From Macquaria australasica (lineage: Eukaryota > Chordata > Actinopteri > Centrarchiformes > Percichthyidae), in NCBI GenBank assembly GCA_005408345.1, contig SEMN01000018.1, forward strand, positions 1-64,000: DNA of 64,000 bases. Reading direction: 5' to 3'. A program made the position numbers and the translations under genes. Positions within the stretch are counted from its first letter, which is position 1, and every line of letters starts with the position of its first letter. Below the pieces are notes generated by a model. It had not been told where the DNA came from, did no database searches, and worked only from the letters and a program-made list of their open reading frames with translations. Positions 1 through 11,385 of the stretch are shown piece after piece.

Positions 1-64
1 CGAAACAGAGAACTAATGTGAGCTGAACTGAACTGAACTAAAAGGAAATAATTCATGAACTCAC

Positions 65-105
65 CTCAGATCAGCATGCCATTTAACTTTCTTTGCTTGA
101 TTCAG
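65..105 (-). CDS. opn4x: Candidate opn4x tail exon
   Basis: A 41-base stretch lies between a fair acceptor (CACTTCTTAG) and a strong donor (GAG then GTGAGT) on the minus strand. It is open in the phase left by the preceding exon (phase 0) and would add 13 residues beginning LNQAKK and containing WHAD. Melanopsin tails diverge quickly, so similarity cannot settle it; the splice signals and the fitting phase are the only support. Confidence 0.45.
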
Positions 106-1009
106 CTAAGAAGTGTTTGCATTTTAGAGCATGGTATAAATGATAACTTGTAAGCAATGTACTTTAATGTAATGTTGGGTCATTTCATTTTCAAGTCAAC
201 CGTTTTGATCAAATGCAAATTTAGAAAAAAAAAGAAAAGAAATCAAAAATAATTATATGGGAATGAATGTTACAGATCAAGTATATATTAATTTTAGGAA
301 AGAAGTAAACAAAACAAGGTAAACAGAAATTACCATGCCAGTGGATTTGGAGGAAGCTTTAAAAAAGTGAGTCCTTGATGCTGTGGACTGTCTGCTAATG
401 ACCGAGTCCCTGAAAGAGGACTCACTGATGGAGGAGGAGATGCCTTCCTTTCGAGAAGTGGGAGACAGAAACGACAGGCAGGGAAACTTCTCTGCCAGAG
501 TCATCCTAATGAAGTACAGAACAATAGATTTATTTATTTTTTTATTCTTTTAACTGCAATGTTGTGAAAGTTAACAATTTATTCAACTTTATTTTTACTT
601 TAAAAGTTGGATAGGATGAACTATGACTTCCAAGACAAGATATAATACAAGACGATAGAGAGTGAAGTTAATACAAAAATACAATGACACCAATTCATCA
701 CTTACCTGTATTTGTTGTGTATTATAGCATAGATGAAAGGATTGTAGATGGCGGAGGCTTTTGCGATGATTGCAGGGACAGCCTTGGAGTATGGTGACAG
801 GATGTTTGCATGCCTGGATGAGACAGAACGACAGAATCAAAACTTTCCTCATGTTCATCATGTAGTCTTTTGTTTTTAGCATGACAAGGCAACATGCCCA
901 CCACAACTCTAAGTTTCCTTTATCTTTTACTATATTTTGTAACATAAGGAAGGGGCCCACTGGGTCAGGGATTAGCCAAAATGTGCCAGCTGGGTGGTTA
1001 AGTCCATCT

Positions 1010-1073
<64 letters not shown>

Positions 1074-4000
1074 AAGGCTACCTTTCCCCTGTGAATGAGC
1101 AGGGAAAAGATGATTTCAAAGTTACATAACTACATCTCATCCTACTGTATGTCCCAGAAGAGACATGTGGTTTAGTGATGATGATAGGATAGATAAGCAG
1201 AGGACATATGAGCAAGAGCTGTATGTCACTCATCCAGGGGTACTTGGCCTCTGGCTCACACAACATTATATAATGACACATTGGGGAGATTATCCAGATT
1301 GCCAGCACAAAGTCAGAGTGTAGCATGGCAGTCACTTTGAACATTAGTATTACATGCTACTGTATATCTGCTGAATGTGGGTTTCCTAAATGAATTATGT
1401 GATGCATCTAGATACATTTGTAAAGAAGCAGGCAGATAGAAATGTATGTATTGTAATGTATGCAATGCTGCAATGCTGCAGTGAAAGATGATGCAACTGA
1501 ATACAATGAAGCAAACATCTCTATATATTTATAAAATATATAAAATATAAAACATTAAAATCAGTCAGCTCTAACATAATTCTCTAAACTGTTTGCTGCT
1601 TATTGACAATGCATCTTTGCACTAAGAAAACCTATGTCATTTTATAGTGATATAGACATATTATAAAAGAAACGATTGAGTTTATAAAAAAAAACAAAAA
1701 ACGTATTTGACGTCCTACTCTAAGTAAGTTAATGAGATACGTCTTACCCAGCCCAGGAAATCAGTGTGACACAGGCGTATGGCGACCAGGAGAGGACATA
1801 AACTACAATGACGACAAAGGCGATCTTTGCCAACTTCCACTCGTTCCTGATGGACTTCTGCTGGATCAGGGTGGATTTCCTCACCTGAGTCCCCAGACGT
1901 TCCACTTCCCTGTAGTTGGAGCAGGACGGAGGGGGCAGTTAAAGAGAGAGCTACACCCTGAAACAAATTTGTGATACTGGACAGTTTAGCTAATGTTCTT
2001 TTTGTTTGTTTAATTAAACCTCTCTCCCAATAAAGAAATGATTTAAGCTAAAAATATTTTCACACTTCAGGCATACCATTCCAACAGTGGTAATAGTATT
2101 TGGGGGTTTGTAAGGATAAAGGCATATTTGTGTGGGTGTGCATGAATTGTACACATGTATTTCTTCATAAGAACAATCATTTTTGTCTGAAACAGTACTG
2201 CCCTAAGGCGGGCAGGCAATCTGCATTTCCTGGGATGTATAGCACAGTTTTATTAGACATAGTTTGTTGTGTGTATTTTTGGAGCACATGTTGGTAAAAA
2301 CAAATATTTTATATAAGGGTAGTCTACTGCTGGGAGAACAGACAATAAATAACAAAATAAAGGTTTTCAAATAGAGTGTTGAGAAACAGCAAAAAATAAG
2401 ACAGCAAATCATGTAAAATTGATTTTTGGATTTTTTTTTATATATATCTCTACCTACACAAGCACAAAATACTTTACATATAGATACTCAGTTACAGTAC
2501 CTGCTAGTCTTCCGTATAGCCAGAAACATTAAGAGATAGCAGTAAAAGATTATTCCTAGTGGAATGAAGAAAACGAAACAGCACAGCATCATCGTGTAGC
2601 TCCTATTGGCCAATGTGTATGTGACATAATCCCACGTACAAGATGTCATCAGGCCCTCTGGGATATAGGAGCCTAAAAGGACAATAGAACATAAAGATTT
2701 TTTTTTTAAATCACAGGAAGTAAGATATCAGGTAAAACATCAGTGGTTCTGCATGTTGTTTGACATAAGACTTTACTTTAAGATCACAGGTGAACTGTGT
2801 AACTGCAGGTGGGTGCATGGAGATTAGTTACATGAATCACTACATCAGTTTTTCTGCAGCCGGGAACCAAGAACAGGTCATGTACAGTATTAACGAGCTT
2901 CAGTTCTGTGTCAAGTGAAGGAGGATTATAAGAAACTCACTCCAGCCAACTAGAGGAGCCAGACTCCAAGCCAAAGAGTAAAGCCAGACCATGAGGATGG
3001 CCAGAGTAGTTCTCCGTTTGGAGCTCCAGTGAATGGCCTGCAGAGGCTTGGTGATAACCAGGTAGCGGTCGACAGAGATGGCCAGTAGGTTTATCATGGA
3101 GGTGATGCCAAACAAGGCGCCACAGAATGCATACAGCTTACAGCCTATAAAGAAGGAACATATAAATGACTCAACAGTAACAACAACAACAATAACAGCT
3201 GAATACTATATTATCTAATATGTTTTTGATTGAAAGTATGATTCTGTCTTTGAGTGTATTGTATTAGAATACAAATAAGATAATTACCCATCTCTCCAAA
3301 CACCCATTCCTTGTAGAGACAGTTGATGAAGAAGATGGGGGACTGTGTGAAAGCCATGAGGAAGTCACTGACCGCCAGGTTCAAGATGAAGTAATTAGGC
3401 AGGTTACGAAGCTTCTTGTTACTACACACACACACACACCCACACCCACACACACACACACACACACAGGCAAGGGAAGTTTTACGGTCAGTGTGAACAA
3501 TTGACACATTTTTTTGCCCTTCACTTGCTTTGATTAGTCAACATCCGAGTAATAAATAATTACATACTGTAAAAAAAGGACATTGTTAATAATAAGCATG
3601 TTCTGAGGCTTTATTTTTAAATTTTTTTTTTTTTTTAGAGATTTTGGTTATGATGTTGAAGAGGAACTACTTAGCCATCATTTAGCTTCTCCTTTGGTTG
3701 TGTGTTGTACCAAATGTCTGTCAGTCGTGCTTTTTTGTGTGTGCCACATGAGATAATTAAAATTAAAATGTAAGACCATTGTCATGCATGACATGCAAGC
3801 TGTCATGTACTGTATGTTCAACACATTTAACTAGAGTTTTATAATTCAACAAATACCTAATATATCATGATTTTATTTAAGGTCATGTAAGTTTAGTTAC
3901 CCTTGTATCTATCAGTTATTTGTATCTTGTTTGAATGCATAACTCACTTTACACAGCACTGTTAAATTGTAAGCATTAATCAGATAAAAGCTCTTTGTTG

Positions 4001-4268
4001 AACTGGCCAACTCTGTGTGAACCTGCATTCATACCAGCCTGATTAATCAGAGTATTGACCTACTGTCTGCCTCCACAGCTCTTTATTGATTAAACTCTGT
4101 TTCTGTGTCTCCTGAATTAAAAGTGGCTACTCCCTGATTGAACACCAAACATCGGGTTTTGGGAAACGGGAATCGGGAATCGGGAATCGGTGATACCTTT
4201 CTGTCAGCTTTTTGAACATTGAACATGTATGTGTTTGTCTGTTGTTGTATTGCTGCTGGTGTACCTAC

Positions 4269-4335
<67 letters not shown>

Positions 4336-4562
4336 AAGGCTACCTTTCCCCTGTGAATGAGCAGGGAAAAGATGATTTCAAAGTTACATAACTTGTGTGT
4401 GAACATGTGTCTGTGCATGCATGTGCATATTACAACAACATTCACTTAATTTCTAGAAAATCATCATATCAAGTGACATCTCACTTGAAAGACAATGAGA
4501 TCTCCCTCTCACTTTTGCTCTCTTGCTCTCTCTCCCTCGTTCTCATTCTCTCTTGCTTTGTG

Positions 4563-4596
<34 letters not shown>

Positions 4597-4813
4597 AGTG
4601 TGAATTAATTTTCTTGGAACCAATAACATGTGCATTTCTGATTCTGTAAAGAAAAATTATCTGCATGACGCATTGGAGAACACATCAAATCTTTCTCCAG
4701 TGATGGACAGATGGAACATAAAAGCTGAAAATCCCCAGAACGCACGCACACATACACGCACGCACACACACACACACAAACACAAACACACACACACACA
4801 CACACACACACAT

Positions 4814-4844
<31 letters not shown>

Positions 4845-5790
4845 CACACACTTTCTGTCTCTGACCCAATTTCTGTGAAACAGTTAACGTCAGTGGCACA
4901 ATAAGAGGTCAATGGTAGTCCAAATTACACAACACATAACATGCATACTCCCTCCTTGACTTCTCAAAGAAAGTTATAATTTAAGAGTCACTCATCTTGC
5001 AGACCGACGTTTATTTTTGACATCACCTGTTGCATGTGACTCTAAATGGACAGTGTGAATTTCATGATTGATTTGAACTGCATGGTACATTTGATTTATA
5101 CTGAAGTGCACGATCCCTTTATGCAGCTATCAGTCTGAGACTGTTTGTTTTAGTGGTTTATGCTTATACACAATACATTTTTTTACCATATAGATGGTAG
5201 CTGTACTGGCAATTGTGTGACTCCTTACAAGACACAAGTAAGGGTTACCATACTGTTTGTCCTGGAGAGCCCAAACCACAGAGTACTAAAATGGTAAAAA
5301 AAAATAAAAGAAATAAATAACAGACACATTGCACTGAATTTTAAAAGAAACTAGGTATTCCAATGTAAAGGCACATTTTACACTGCACACAAATACTGTA
5401 ATTACATTTGGATAAAAGCACAAATAGAGTACCCATGTTAGGGCCTAATCACTCATGACCTTGCACCTGCTATGCAGAAACATAGTTGCACCAAAAAGGA
5501 GTACCATATTATTCAAAATGATACCTTTTCTCTATACAGTACTTCACATGATTTCTCAAAGATACAGGTCAGGTTTGCTGCAGTGATGAACACCACATAC
5601 TACTTCGTTGCCATGTTACTAAGATGATCTTTTGGCCCGGACACTAGGAAGGACAGATTATTTTACATGTAATTGCCAGCTTTTTTGGAAACCCATTTGA
5701 TCCTCTGTAGAGTAAAACACAGCTGTACAGCAAAAACCCCACAAGAAGAACACAGACTCACACACATAGTATTTTGTTACAGGTATAGTA

Positions 5791-5842
<52 letters not shown>

Positions 5843-6238
5843 ACACACACAGTCTTTCTGTCTCTCTCTCCATCTGTCTAGCTCTCTGTGAGATCGTAAC
5901 ATCTCTGAGTAATTATAACATCTCCTTAGGGCTCTAATTAAAAGAGAGACCCACATTAAAAATGGTAAGGGCTAATACAGTTGGATGAAACTAAAACTAA
6001 ATTAAAAGAACAGACACACACAATGACTCAAAGTAAAAATGTGAAAAAACAAACCACTCACACTAACCCACCTATAGAAGGCGAACATAACCAGCGCGTT
6101 GCCAGTGATGCCCAGTGCCCCAATGACAAAGACGAATATGGCGACAACGTAGTGAGCATGGTCAGGCACATCCACCTTGCTGAAGAAGCTGCTCTGGGTG
6201 TGTGCTTTCTCTGGCTCCATGCTCTCAGTGGACCACAT
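65..6238 (-). CDS. opn4x: Melanopsin, OPN4X class (3' end off window)
   Basis: Gq-coupled, retinal-binding opsin of the cell membrane. Coding exons, 5' to 3' on the minus strand: 6238-6072, 3421-3288, 3144-2941, 2672-2501, 1909-1748, 813-706, 505-334, and a less certain 105-65. The phases join to give about 373 continuous residues before the candidate exon. Seen: an N-terminus leading into TM1 near residues 29-53, DRY at 126-128, the ECL2 motif PEG with its Glu at 174, ECL2 Cys180 (partner Cys102), Schiff-base Lys298 in TM7, NPFIY at 304-308, then HNKYR and a Ser-rich tail suited to GRK phosphorylation. The NKKLRNLPNYFI segment after TM1 resembles Xenopus OPN4X rather than mammalian OPN4M; I infer the class from that. 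Start: the first ATG in frame; Met7 has an even better context (AGC before, G after). The tail is incomplete because the gene runs past base 1. Confidence 0.93.
1013..1131 (+). repeat. (TG)30 plus 61-bp unit, copy 1
   Basis: A (TG)n array at 1013-1072 runs into a 61-bp segment (1071-1131, starting TGCAAGGCTACC and ending TTACATAACT). The same segment, base for base and again preceded by (TG)n, occurs at 4333-4393. Lies in the opn4x intron between exons 5 and 6. Confidence 0.9.
3422..3491 (-). promoter_or_regulatory. opn4x: opn4x intron 1 acceptor with TG-repeat tract
   Basis: On the minus strand a branch-site-like CACTGAC (branch A at 3488) is followed by a short pyrimidine stretch (CTTCCCTTGCC), then about 45 bases of (TG)n with two GGG interruptions, then the AG joined to exon 2. 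No other AG occurs between the branch site and the acceptor, so the 66-base exclusion zone is intact. The repeat takes the place of the usual polypyrimidine tract. Confidence 0.75.
3424..3468 (+). repeat. (CA)n microsatellite at a splice site
   Basis: Imperfect (CA)n with two CCCA interruptions. It abuts opn4x exon 2 and reads as (TG)n in the transcript. Confidence 0.95.
4154..4184 (+). other. Five-run G-quadruplex motif
   Basis: Five GGG runs (4154, 4161, 4168, 4175, 4182) are separated by exactly four bases each (TTTT, AAAC, AATC, AATC). The last part is a tandem CGGGAAT heptamer. It lies on the strand opposite to opn4x transcription, within intron 1. Confidence 0.7.
4273..4393 (+). repeat. 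(TG)31 plus 61-bp unit, copy 2
   Basis: Second copy of the microsatellite-plus-61-bp unit, in opn4x intron 1 and in the same orientation as copy 1. The flanks on both sides differ from those of copy 1, so identity ends at the TG array and at the final ACT. Confidence 0.9.
4565..4593 (+). repeat. (TG)n microsatellite
   Basis: About 14 TG units in opn4x intron 1, preceded by a CTCTC-rich stretch. Confidence 0.95.
4741..4852 (+). repeat. Compound (CA)n/(CGCA)n microsatellite
   Basis: About 110 bases of CA with CGCA blocks at both ends and CAAA interruptions, in opn4x intron 1. Open frames across it are repeat artefacts. Confidence 0.95.
5792..5850 (+). repeat. (CA)n microsatellite
   Basis: CA array with one TCACACACAC break, about 220 bases downstream (minus strand) of opn4x exon 1. 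Confidence 0.95.
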
Positions 6239-7490
6239 GGTTCACACACCTCATCAGGACTGCCAACCTGGCAGGATGCAGTGGGTTTATCAGTTTGTAA
6301 TCCACTTTGTTTTGCTCGTGTCGGGCCTCTATAGTAGTATCCTTTGCACAGGAGATGCAAGGGAGACATACAGTATCTTCTTTAGATCGTGCTACATTAA
6401 GGTCTAGATTTATCAAGATTCGCTTTACTGATTGTCTTCAAGAGCAGGCAGTCCTGGTCCTTCCCATCATAAACCATCCATTCAGTTCTGTGTACTAAAT
6501 ATGAAGGAACAGGTGATCTCCACTTGGTGAAGATGTGAAATGTCAAATCCAATCAAGTCCATATGCTTCTGGAGAAAAAGCTGGAAAAATGAAAAACGTG
6601 ATCTGCTCAAAATTACTTTTTTTATGGTGCCAAATATTACCAAGTTGTTGATGTTATTCAAAAAAATAACAGCTCCTCTTTCGCTTTTTTGTCCAGTAGT
6701 GTTAGATGCTAGATGATGTCCACACTCGATCACACATTAGTTATCTCCAAAATTACTTTAGAAGCAACATCCATTCTGTTATTCCCTTCTGGTCTGCCAC
6801 AGTTCAAAACCTCCCACCTGTAGTCTCCAAATGTTTCCTCTTTGATACTTGGGTTATTGAGTTGGTAATATTCTCCAGTGTATTAAATCCCACACTCGTT
6901 GCACATTGTCACTGTCCGTCCACTCAGTGTTTGCCTGCAGCCTCTTCACCCATCACACCAGCTGTGCACCAAGCTCTGAATCAGTGGCCTGTCTCTGATT
7001 ATCTTTCCAACTAGTGACTCCTAACCTCACATCTCTCTCTCTCCATGTATCTCTCCCTCACTGCCCCATGTAGCTCTGTGTTGCTCTCTCAACCCTGCCC
7101 CCTTATCATACTGCCTCTCACACCCCCCTCTCTCTCTCTCTTCTCAAACACACTGCCTTCCTCGCCTCTCTCTCCCTGTCTCCCTCTCTCCCACCCCTAC
7201 CCTTCATGTAGCCCTGAGCTCTAACCCTTTAACTACGAGATTCTTACATAACACACATGATGTTCACTAACACTACCAGTATTACAAGTCATTGTTGATT
7301 CCTGCTGGTTTGCAACTCATTACAGCCGTCGTGAACAAGCTGACTGGTCTGTGCACTTATGCATGTTGCACAAAGACAACACGCACAGACAGACTATTTA
7401 AGATCACTCATGGAGCCATGAAACTAATAGATCTTCCCATTCCCAACTTATACAGCCGATTCACCGCACAGCTCTGACTCGCAAGGCACA
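6239..7490. other. opn4x upstream region with CT-rich tract
   Basis: No gene is seen. This region should hold the opn4x 5' UTR and promoter. No obvious TATA box was picked out. A strongly CT-rich stretch at about 7027-7206 reads as a GA-rich tract in the direction of opn4x and contains several CTCTCTCT runs. Confidence 0.5.
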
Positions 7491-7496
7491 CATCAT

Positions 7497-7770
7497 GGTC
7501 CAGAACACACACACTTCAGCTTCAACATCTCATACCTTCCCTTAAGCTGTAGATACGTGTTATTCAAGTACAGAAGGGCCAGCTTCAAGAAAATCTTTGT
7601 TTCCTCTGGTACAAGAGCACTAAAAAAGTTAACTCCAAAGCCAAAATACTGTAGTGCAGTTATTATAAATGAGTACTCAACACATTCAAAGGCTTTATAA
7701 AAATCTGTCAATAGGATGTTAGTATAATTCTAAAACAAATCAAGATAATCGAGTTTGTTCACTTTATGTG
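7497..7770 (-). pseudogene. Decayed LINE reverse-transcriptase fragment (L1/Tx1 type)
   Basis: The minus strand reads LDYLDLF, a stop, NYTNILLTDFYKAFECVE, then FGFGVNFFSAL. This matches the conserved reverse-transcriptase block of fish L1/Tx1-clade LINE elements (normally xxFLDFYKAFDxVEHxF...FGFGxxF), including the first catalytic Asp in TDFYKAF. An in-frame stop and loss of similarity beyond about 7610 show it is dead. No ends or flanking duplication could be found. Confidence 0.75.
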
Positions 7771-8303
7771 TTGTATTGCTTTGTGTCCCAATTTAAAATG
7801 CACCAACAATGGAAAACAAGTAATCTGTGAGGACTATACAAAATCTATACGCATATGCAGACTTAGAGTGAAGCCTATAATTTCTATGCAAAATTATTTA
7901 AACCTTAACAACTGAGATCTGGGAAACTTGCTTAAATGATGCACAATGTGTATCTGAGAGAGTGAGCATGCTGTCTACAATAAGAAGATGATTAATAGTG
8001 GTGCTAATCTGATCAGGATCCATCTCGGAGATAAAGACAAGATAAAGCGCTGTGCTGACTGATTTTCTTATGGCTGCCTGCAGGACATGGGTCAGAAGCA
8101 TGCCACATCTGCTGGTCATTGCTTTTTATGGTGCTGGACATGTTTATAAAAGGAGATGAAGGGAATAGAGGGAGGAGAAGAATGCAGAGCTTAGACAGAG
8201 ATGTCAACTAAGCCCCTACAGGCAAGGAACAGCCTTAATCTGCACACTGTGTATGCATGTGGATCAGTGTTTGATCTGGAATAAGAATTTATATGATAAT
8301 CTA

Positions 8304-8323
8304 CGTGTGTGTGTAGGTGTGTG

Positions 8324-8387
<64 letters not shown>

Positions 8388-8409
8388 TGTGTGTGTGTGT
8401 TTGTGTGCG
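8304..8409 (+). repeat. Long (TG)n microsatellite
   Basis: About 105 bases of TG with a few AGG, TGCG and TATG interruptions. Long open frames of Val-Cys or Thr-His on both strands come from it. Confidence 0.95.
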
Positions 8410-9133
8410 CGCATGTGCCTGCATGCATGTCTGTCCATATATGCATGCTGGTATGTACATGTATTTGTGCACTATACTATAAAACACAACACACAGGGCC
8501 AGATGTTTTCAAGGATTACTGTTCTACAGGCCTTGATGGCCTAATCACAGTTGTTGTGTTTATGTTTACATGTCAACACAGCAGGGAAATATTCAATAGG
8601 ACATCTATTGCTACATTTATTTTGTATGTAATTCCCCTTTTCTGACCATAGAAATCTGCAAACAAACATTTCTGATAAACAGAGACCAAATATACTCATT
8701 TTGTAAACTAATAAAGCTGAAAATAAACTAAGATATATATATATATTGTACATTGTGAACTGCCCAAAGCTTATAAACAAGTCTAGTTAAAACAAAACAC
8801 TACACAATACAAAACTGGAAGGCCTTTTAATTACATAAATTAGGTTGCAAAAGATGTTGATTTGCTTTACACTGACTGTGACTACAAGGCCACTCACCAT
8901 GTTAATACAGTCTGTGCAACAAGCTTAAGTTGGAGAGGGATTAGAGAAGGATGAAAGAGGCAAGTCATCCTCTTCATCCAACTTTTATGCACTGTACAAG
9001 ATGACAGCTCTCTCAGATGTAAGCAGGTAGCGGTAGAAAAAATGCAATGAAATTAATTTATATTCAAATTAAATTCAAATTGTGGTACTGTGGCACACTA
9101 TGCCATTCAGCTGAATGATTCAAAGCAGATATA

Positions 9134-9266
9134 CTGTTGGGAACTGTTGGGTCTCTGTAAATATAAAGAGTCGGCCTAGACTTGCTCTATTCGAAAAAGT
9201 GCCCTGAGATAACTTTGTTATGATATGGCGCTATATAAATAAAACTGAATTGAATTGAATTGAATA
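9134..9266 (+). mobile_element. Teleost LINE/SINE 3' tail
   Basis: The sequence ends in TGGCGCTATATAAATAAA followed by (CTGAAT/TGAAT)n. This is the tail of a very common teleost retroposon, preceded by its usual GTCTCTGTAAATATAAAGAG region. Only about 130 bases remain. The exact family was not determined. Confidence 0.7.
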
Positions 9267-10674
9267 TAGGCTACAGTATGTTGACTATAATGTATAAAGC
9301 AAAATTTTACTTGCGAAGCATACACTTGAGAATTTGAGATGCTTTATGTAAAGTAATTAAAACATACAACTAAGTACATACTGCATGTCATGAAAATGTG
9401 CATTACATAGAGAACATATTTAGAAATAATTAATCATCAATAATTAATTAATGATTAAGTAGAAATGTTATTAGACCTATTTTTAATTCATCTATATTTC
9501 AGGAGTGTCTCAGGTCCTCTAGCAAAAGAGCTTTTTTATTTTCTGTGGAAACACAAGAAGGCCTGTTTCAGAAGAGCTACTAGACCTGATGGTTGAAACA
9601 TCTTTCAGACAGTACTGCAGTCTAATCTACTTGTAATACTTGTTTACTATATTGCTAATGTTTTCAGAATGGAACACATCCTACGAAAACAAAAGAACCT
9701 CTTTTCAAACCCAAAACTGAGTTAAATTGCGTGCTTGCAAATTAACAGTACAATGTGGTATGTATGTATCGATGGCGGTGAGTTTCCCAAAGTGTTTTCC
9801 TTCATCCAGAGATTCCACAGTAGTTTGTCAGGCCTCATGTCTCTGATCTTCAGAGTGCTAACTTTCTGTAGCTCCTCTGTTTCACCCCACACCATCTGGA
9901 TAAATGACCTTGTCTTGGTGGAAAAACACATCGGTGATGTGGAATTCATAGAGCTGCACTGCATGACCTGCGCTATGGAGGTCAGTATTCCACATGTCAG
10001 TGAGTCAATTACTGTTGAACCAGCTGGCAGCACTGGCGCTTAAGTCCTGGGCTTGAATTCCCTGTTTAAAGATATAGCTGGCTTTCGGCCCACAGTGGAA
10101 AGAGACTGATTATTATTGAGTGGTGCTGGCCATGTGATCAGGGCTGCGTCCTCAGGCACGAGTCAGCTGGAGATAAAAACTTTACTACATAGGGGCAAAT
10201 AAGTTATAGATACAATATAGAGCTCCATCAGCATCAAACAATAAGCCCCAGGAGGATGATTGTCAGGTGTCCAACAGCTAACTCTGCTTTAGTAAATGTA
10301 GACAGACATCTTTGTAAGTGCTCCTCTGGTTTCAGGCACAGATGTTACGAGGTGCAGCAACATGTAAAGCAGGGAAATGGGAGTCAAGCAGGAAACGATG
10401 GATATGGTATAGAGCTTTAAATGTCACATGTAATGCATGTCTTAAGCCTCTTTAGTGTCTGCCAGGGTTTTCCGTTAACCAATGGAAACCCGTAGATCAA
10501 ACAGGTCAGAAAAAGCAGGTCATCACGTGCTCTTCGATAAGTAGAATGAATTTCAGTCAATAACAAACCACCACAGTGGGACTCCGTCTATCTCTCTCTG
10601 TCAATCTATCCCTTTCTCACTTTGCCTCTCCCTCTGAAATCAAAAGAGTACACTTAAATTGATGTGGTTTCTTT

Positions 10675-10680
10675 TTTATT
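10675..10680 (-). terminator. Candidate poly(A) signal of the reeler gene
   Basis: An AATAAA on the minus strand about 700 bases past the stop codon at 11386. No nearer AATAAA was seen. Support is positional only. Confidence 0.3.
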
Positions 10681-11385
10681 ATGAGGAGTGACGGATTATA
10701 CAGACATACAATACAATACAGATACATAGAAATAGGGGAGGGGAATCGAAGTCAGTGACAGAGTAAGCTTGTATAAACAATCCATTAACTAACACTAACA
10801 CATGTTATATTTTATCTTGTAGGGATTCTGTGTGTGACTCATGTACAATAAGAGAATAGACGTTTATGCTGCCTGTGGTTATACAATGTCATTATACTGT
10901 AGTAAAGTATTAAATATCATAAAAGCCAGAGGGCTATATTCATACCTTACTTCTAGAAACTTTTAATGTACTTTGTTGAAAGCGCTGAAATGCTTTAAAT
11001 GGCAGCTCAGGTCTGAAAAGGTGCCCCAGTTCCTCTCTTTGCAGACGTCCAGGAGTTAGTTTTTTTACATATTAGTAAGACAGAACACACACCATAAAAG
11101 CTATGGACAAGACTGCATGACGCATTATCAACTTAGGTACATTTATAATTTATGGCAGGTGAATGGATGTAAGTCCAATGTTAAGAGGGAGAGGGCTAAT
11201 TATATCTACAGTATGATGTGAAACATAGGGAACATATTAATATTTATGTACACAAATGTTTTTAGGCTCCATGTTTAGAGCAACATCTGAAAAAGTCATT
11301 GAAATTGATGGGGATGTGGCATGATGTCATAGGTCTGCAAAATATCTAATTTAAAAGCAGACAGTAAAAGATGTTTTTGTGATTT

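Larger units (their letters stand above)
7771..11385. other. Intergenic region between opn4x and reeler gene
   Basis: No coding exon recognised. It contains a (TG)n array at 8304-8409, a LINE/SINE tail at 9134-9266, and AT-rich sequence with ATTAATTAAT-type words near 9430. The left part (7771-8200) may hold further decayed LINE sequence. The right end should hold the 3' UTR of the reeler gene. Confidence 0.5.

Noticed and set aside
1078..1344. 88-codon minus-strand frame in an opn4x intron
   Set aside because: Lies between two confident opn4x exons, partly covers the duplicated 61-bp unit, and has no similarity to melanopsin.
4605..4912. Long Val-Cys and Thr-His open frames on both strands
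   Set aside because: They are translations of (CA)n/(TG)n microsatellite in opn4x intron 1 and have no splice context or protein similarity.
8191..8645. Open frames of up to 130 codons on both strands
   Set aside because: Produced by the (TG)n array at 8304-8409; composition is pure repeat.
9722..10043. Both strands open for about 100 codons over the same 300 bases
   Set aside because: Neither product resembles a known family to me, splice signals do not fit, and a third frame (with ...LYEFHITDVFFHQDK) has stops. Probably chance, possibly an old pseudogene; a translated search would decide.
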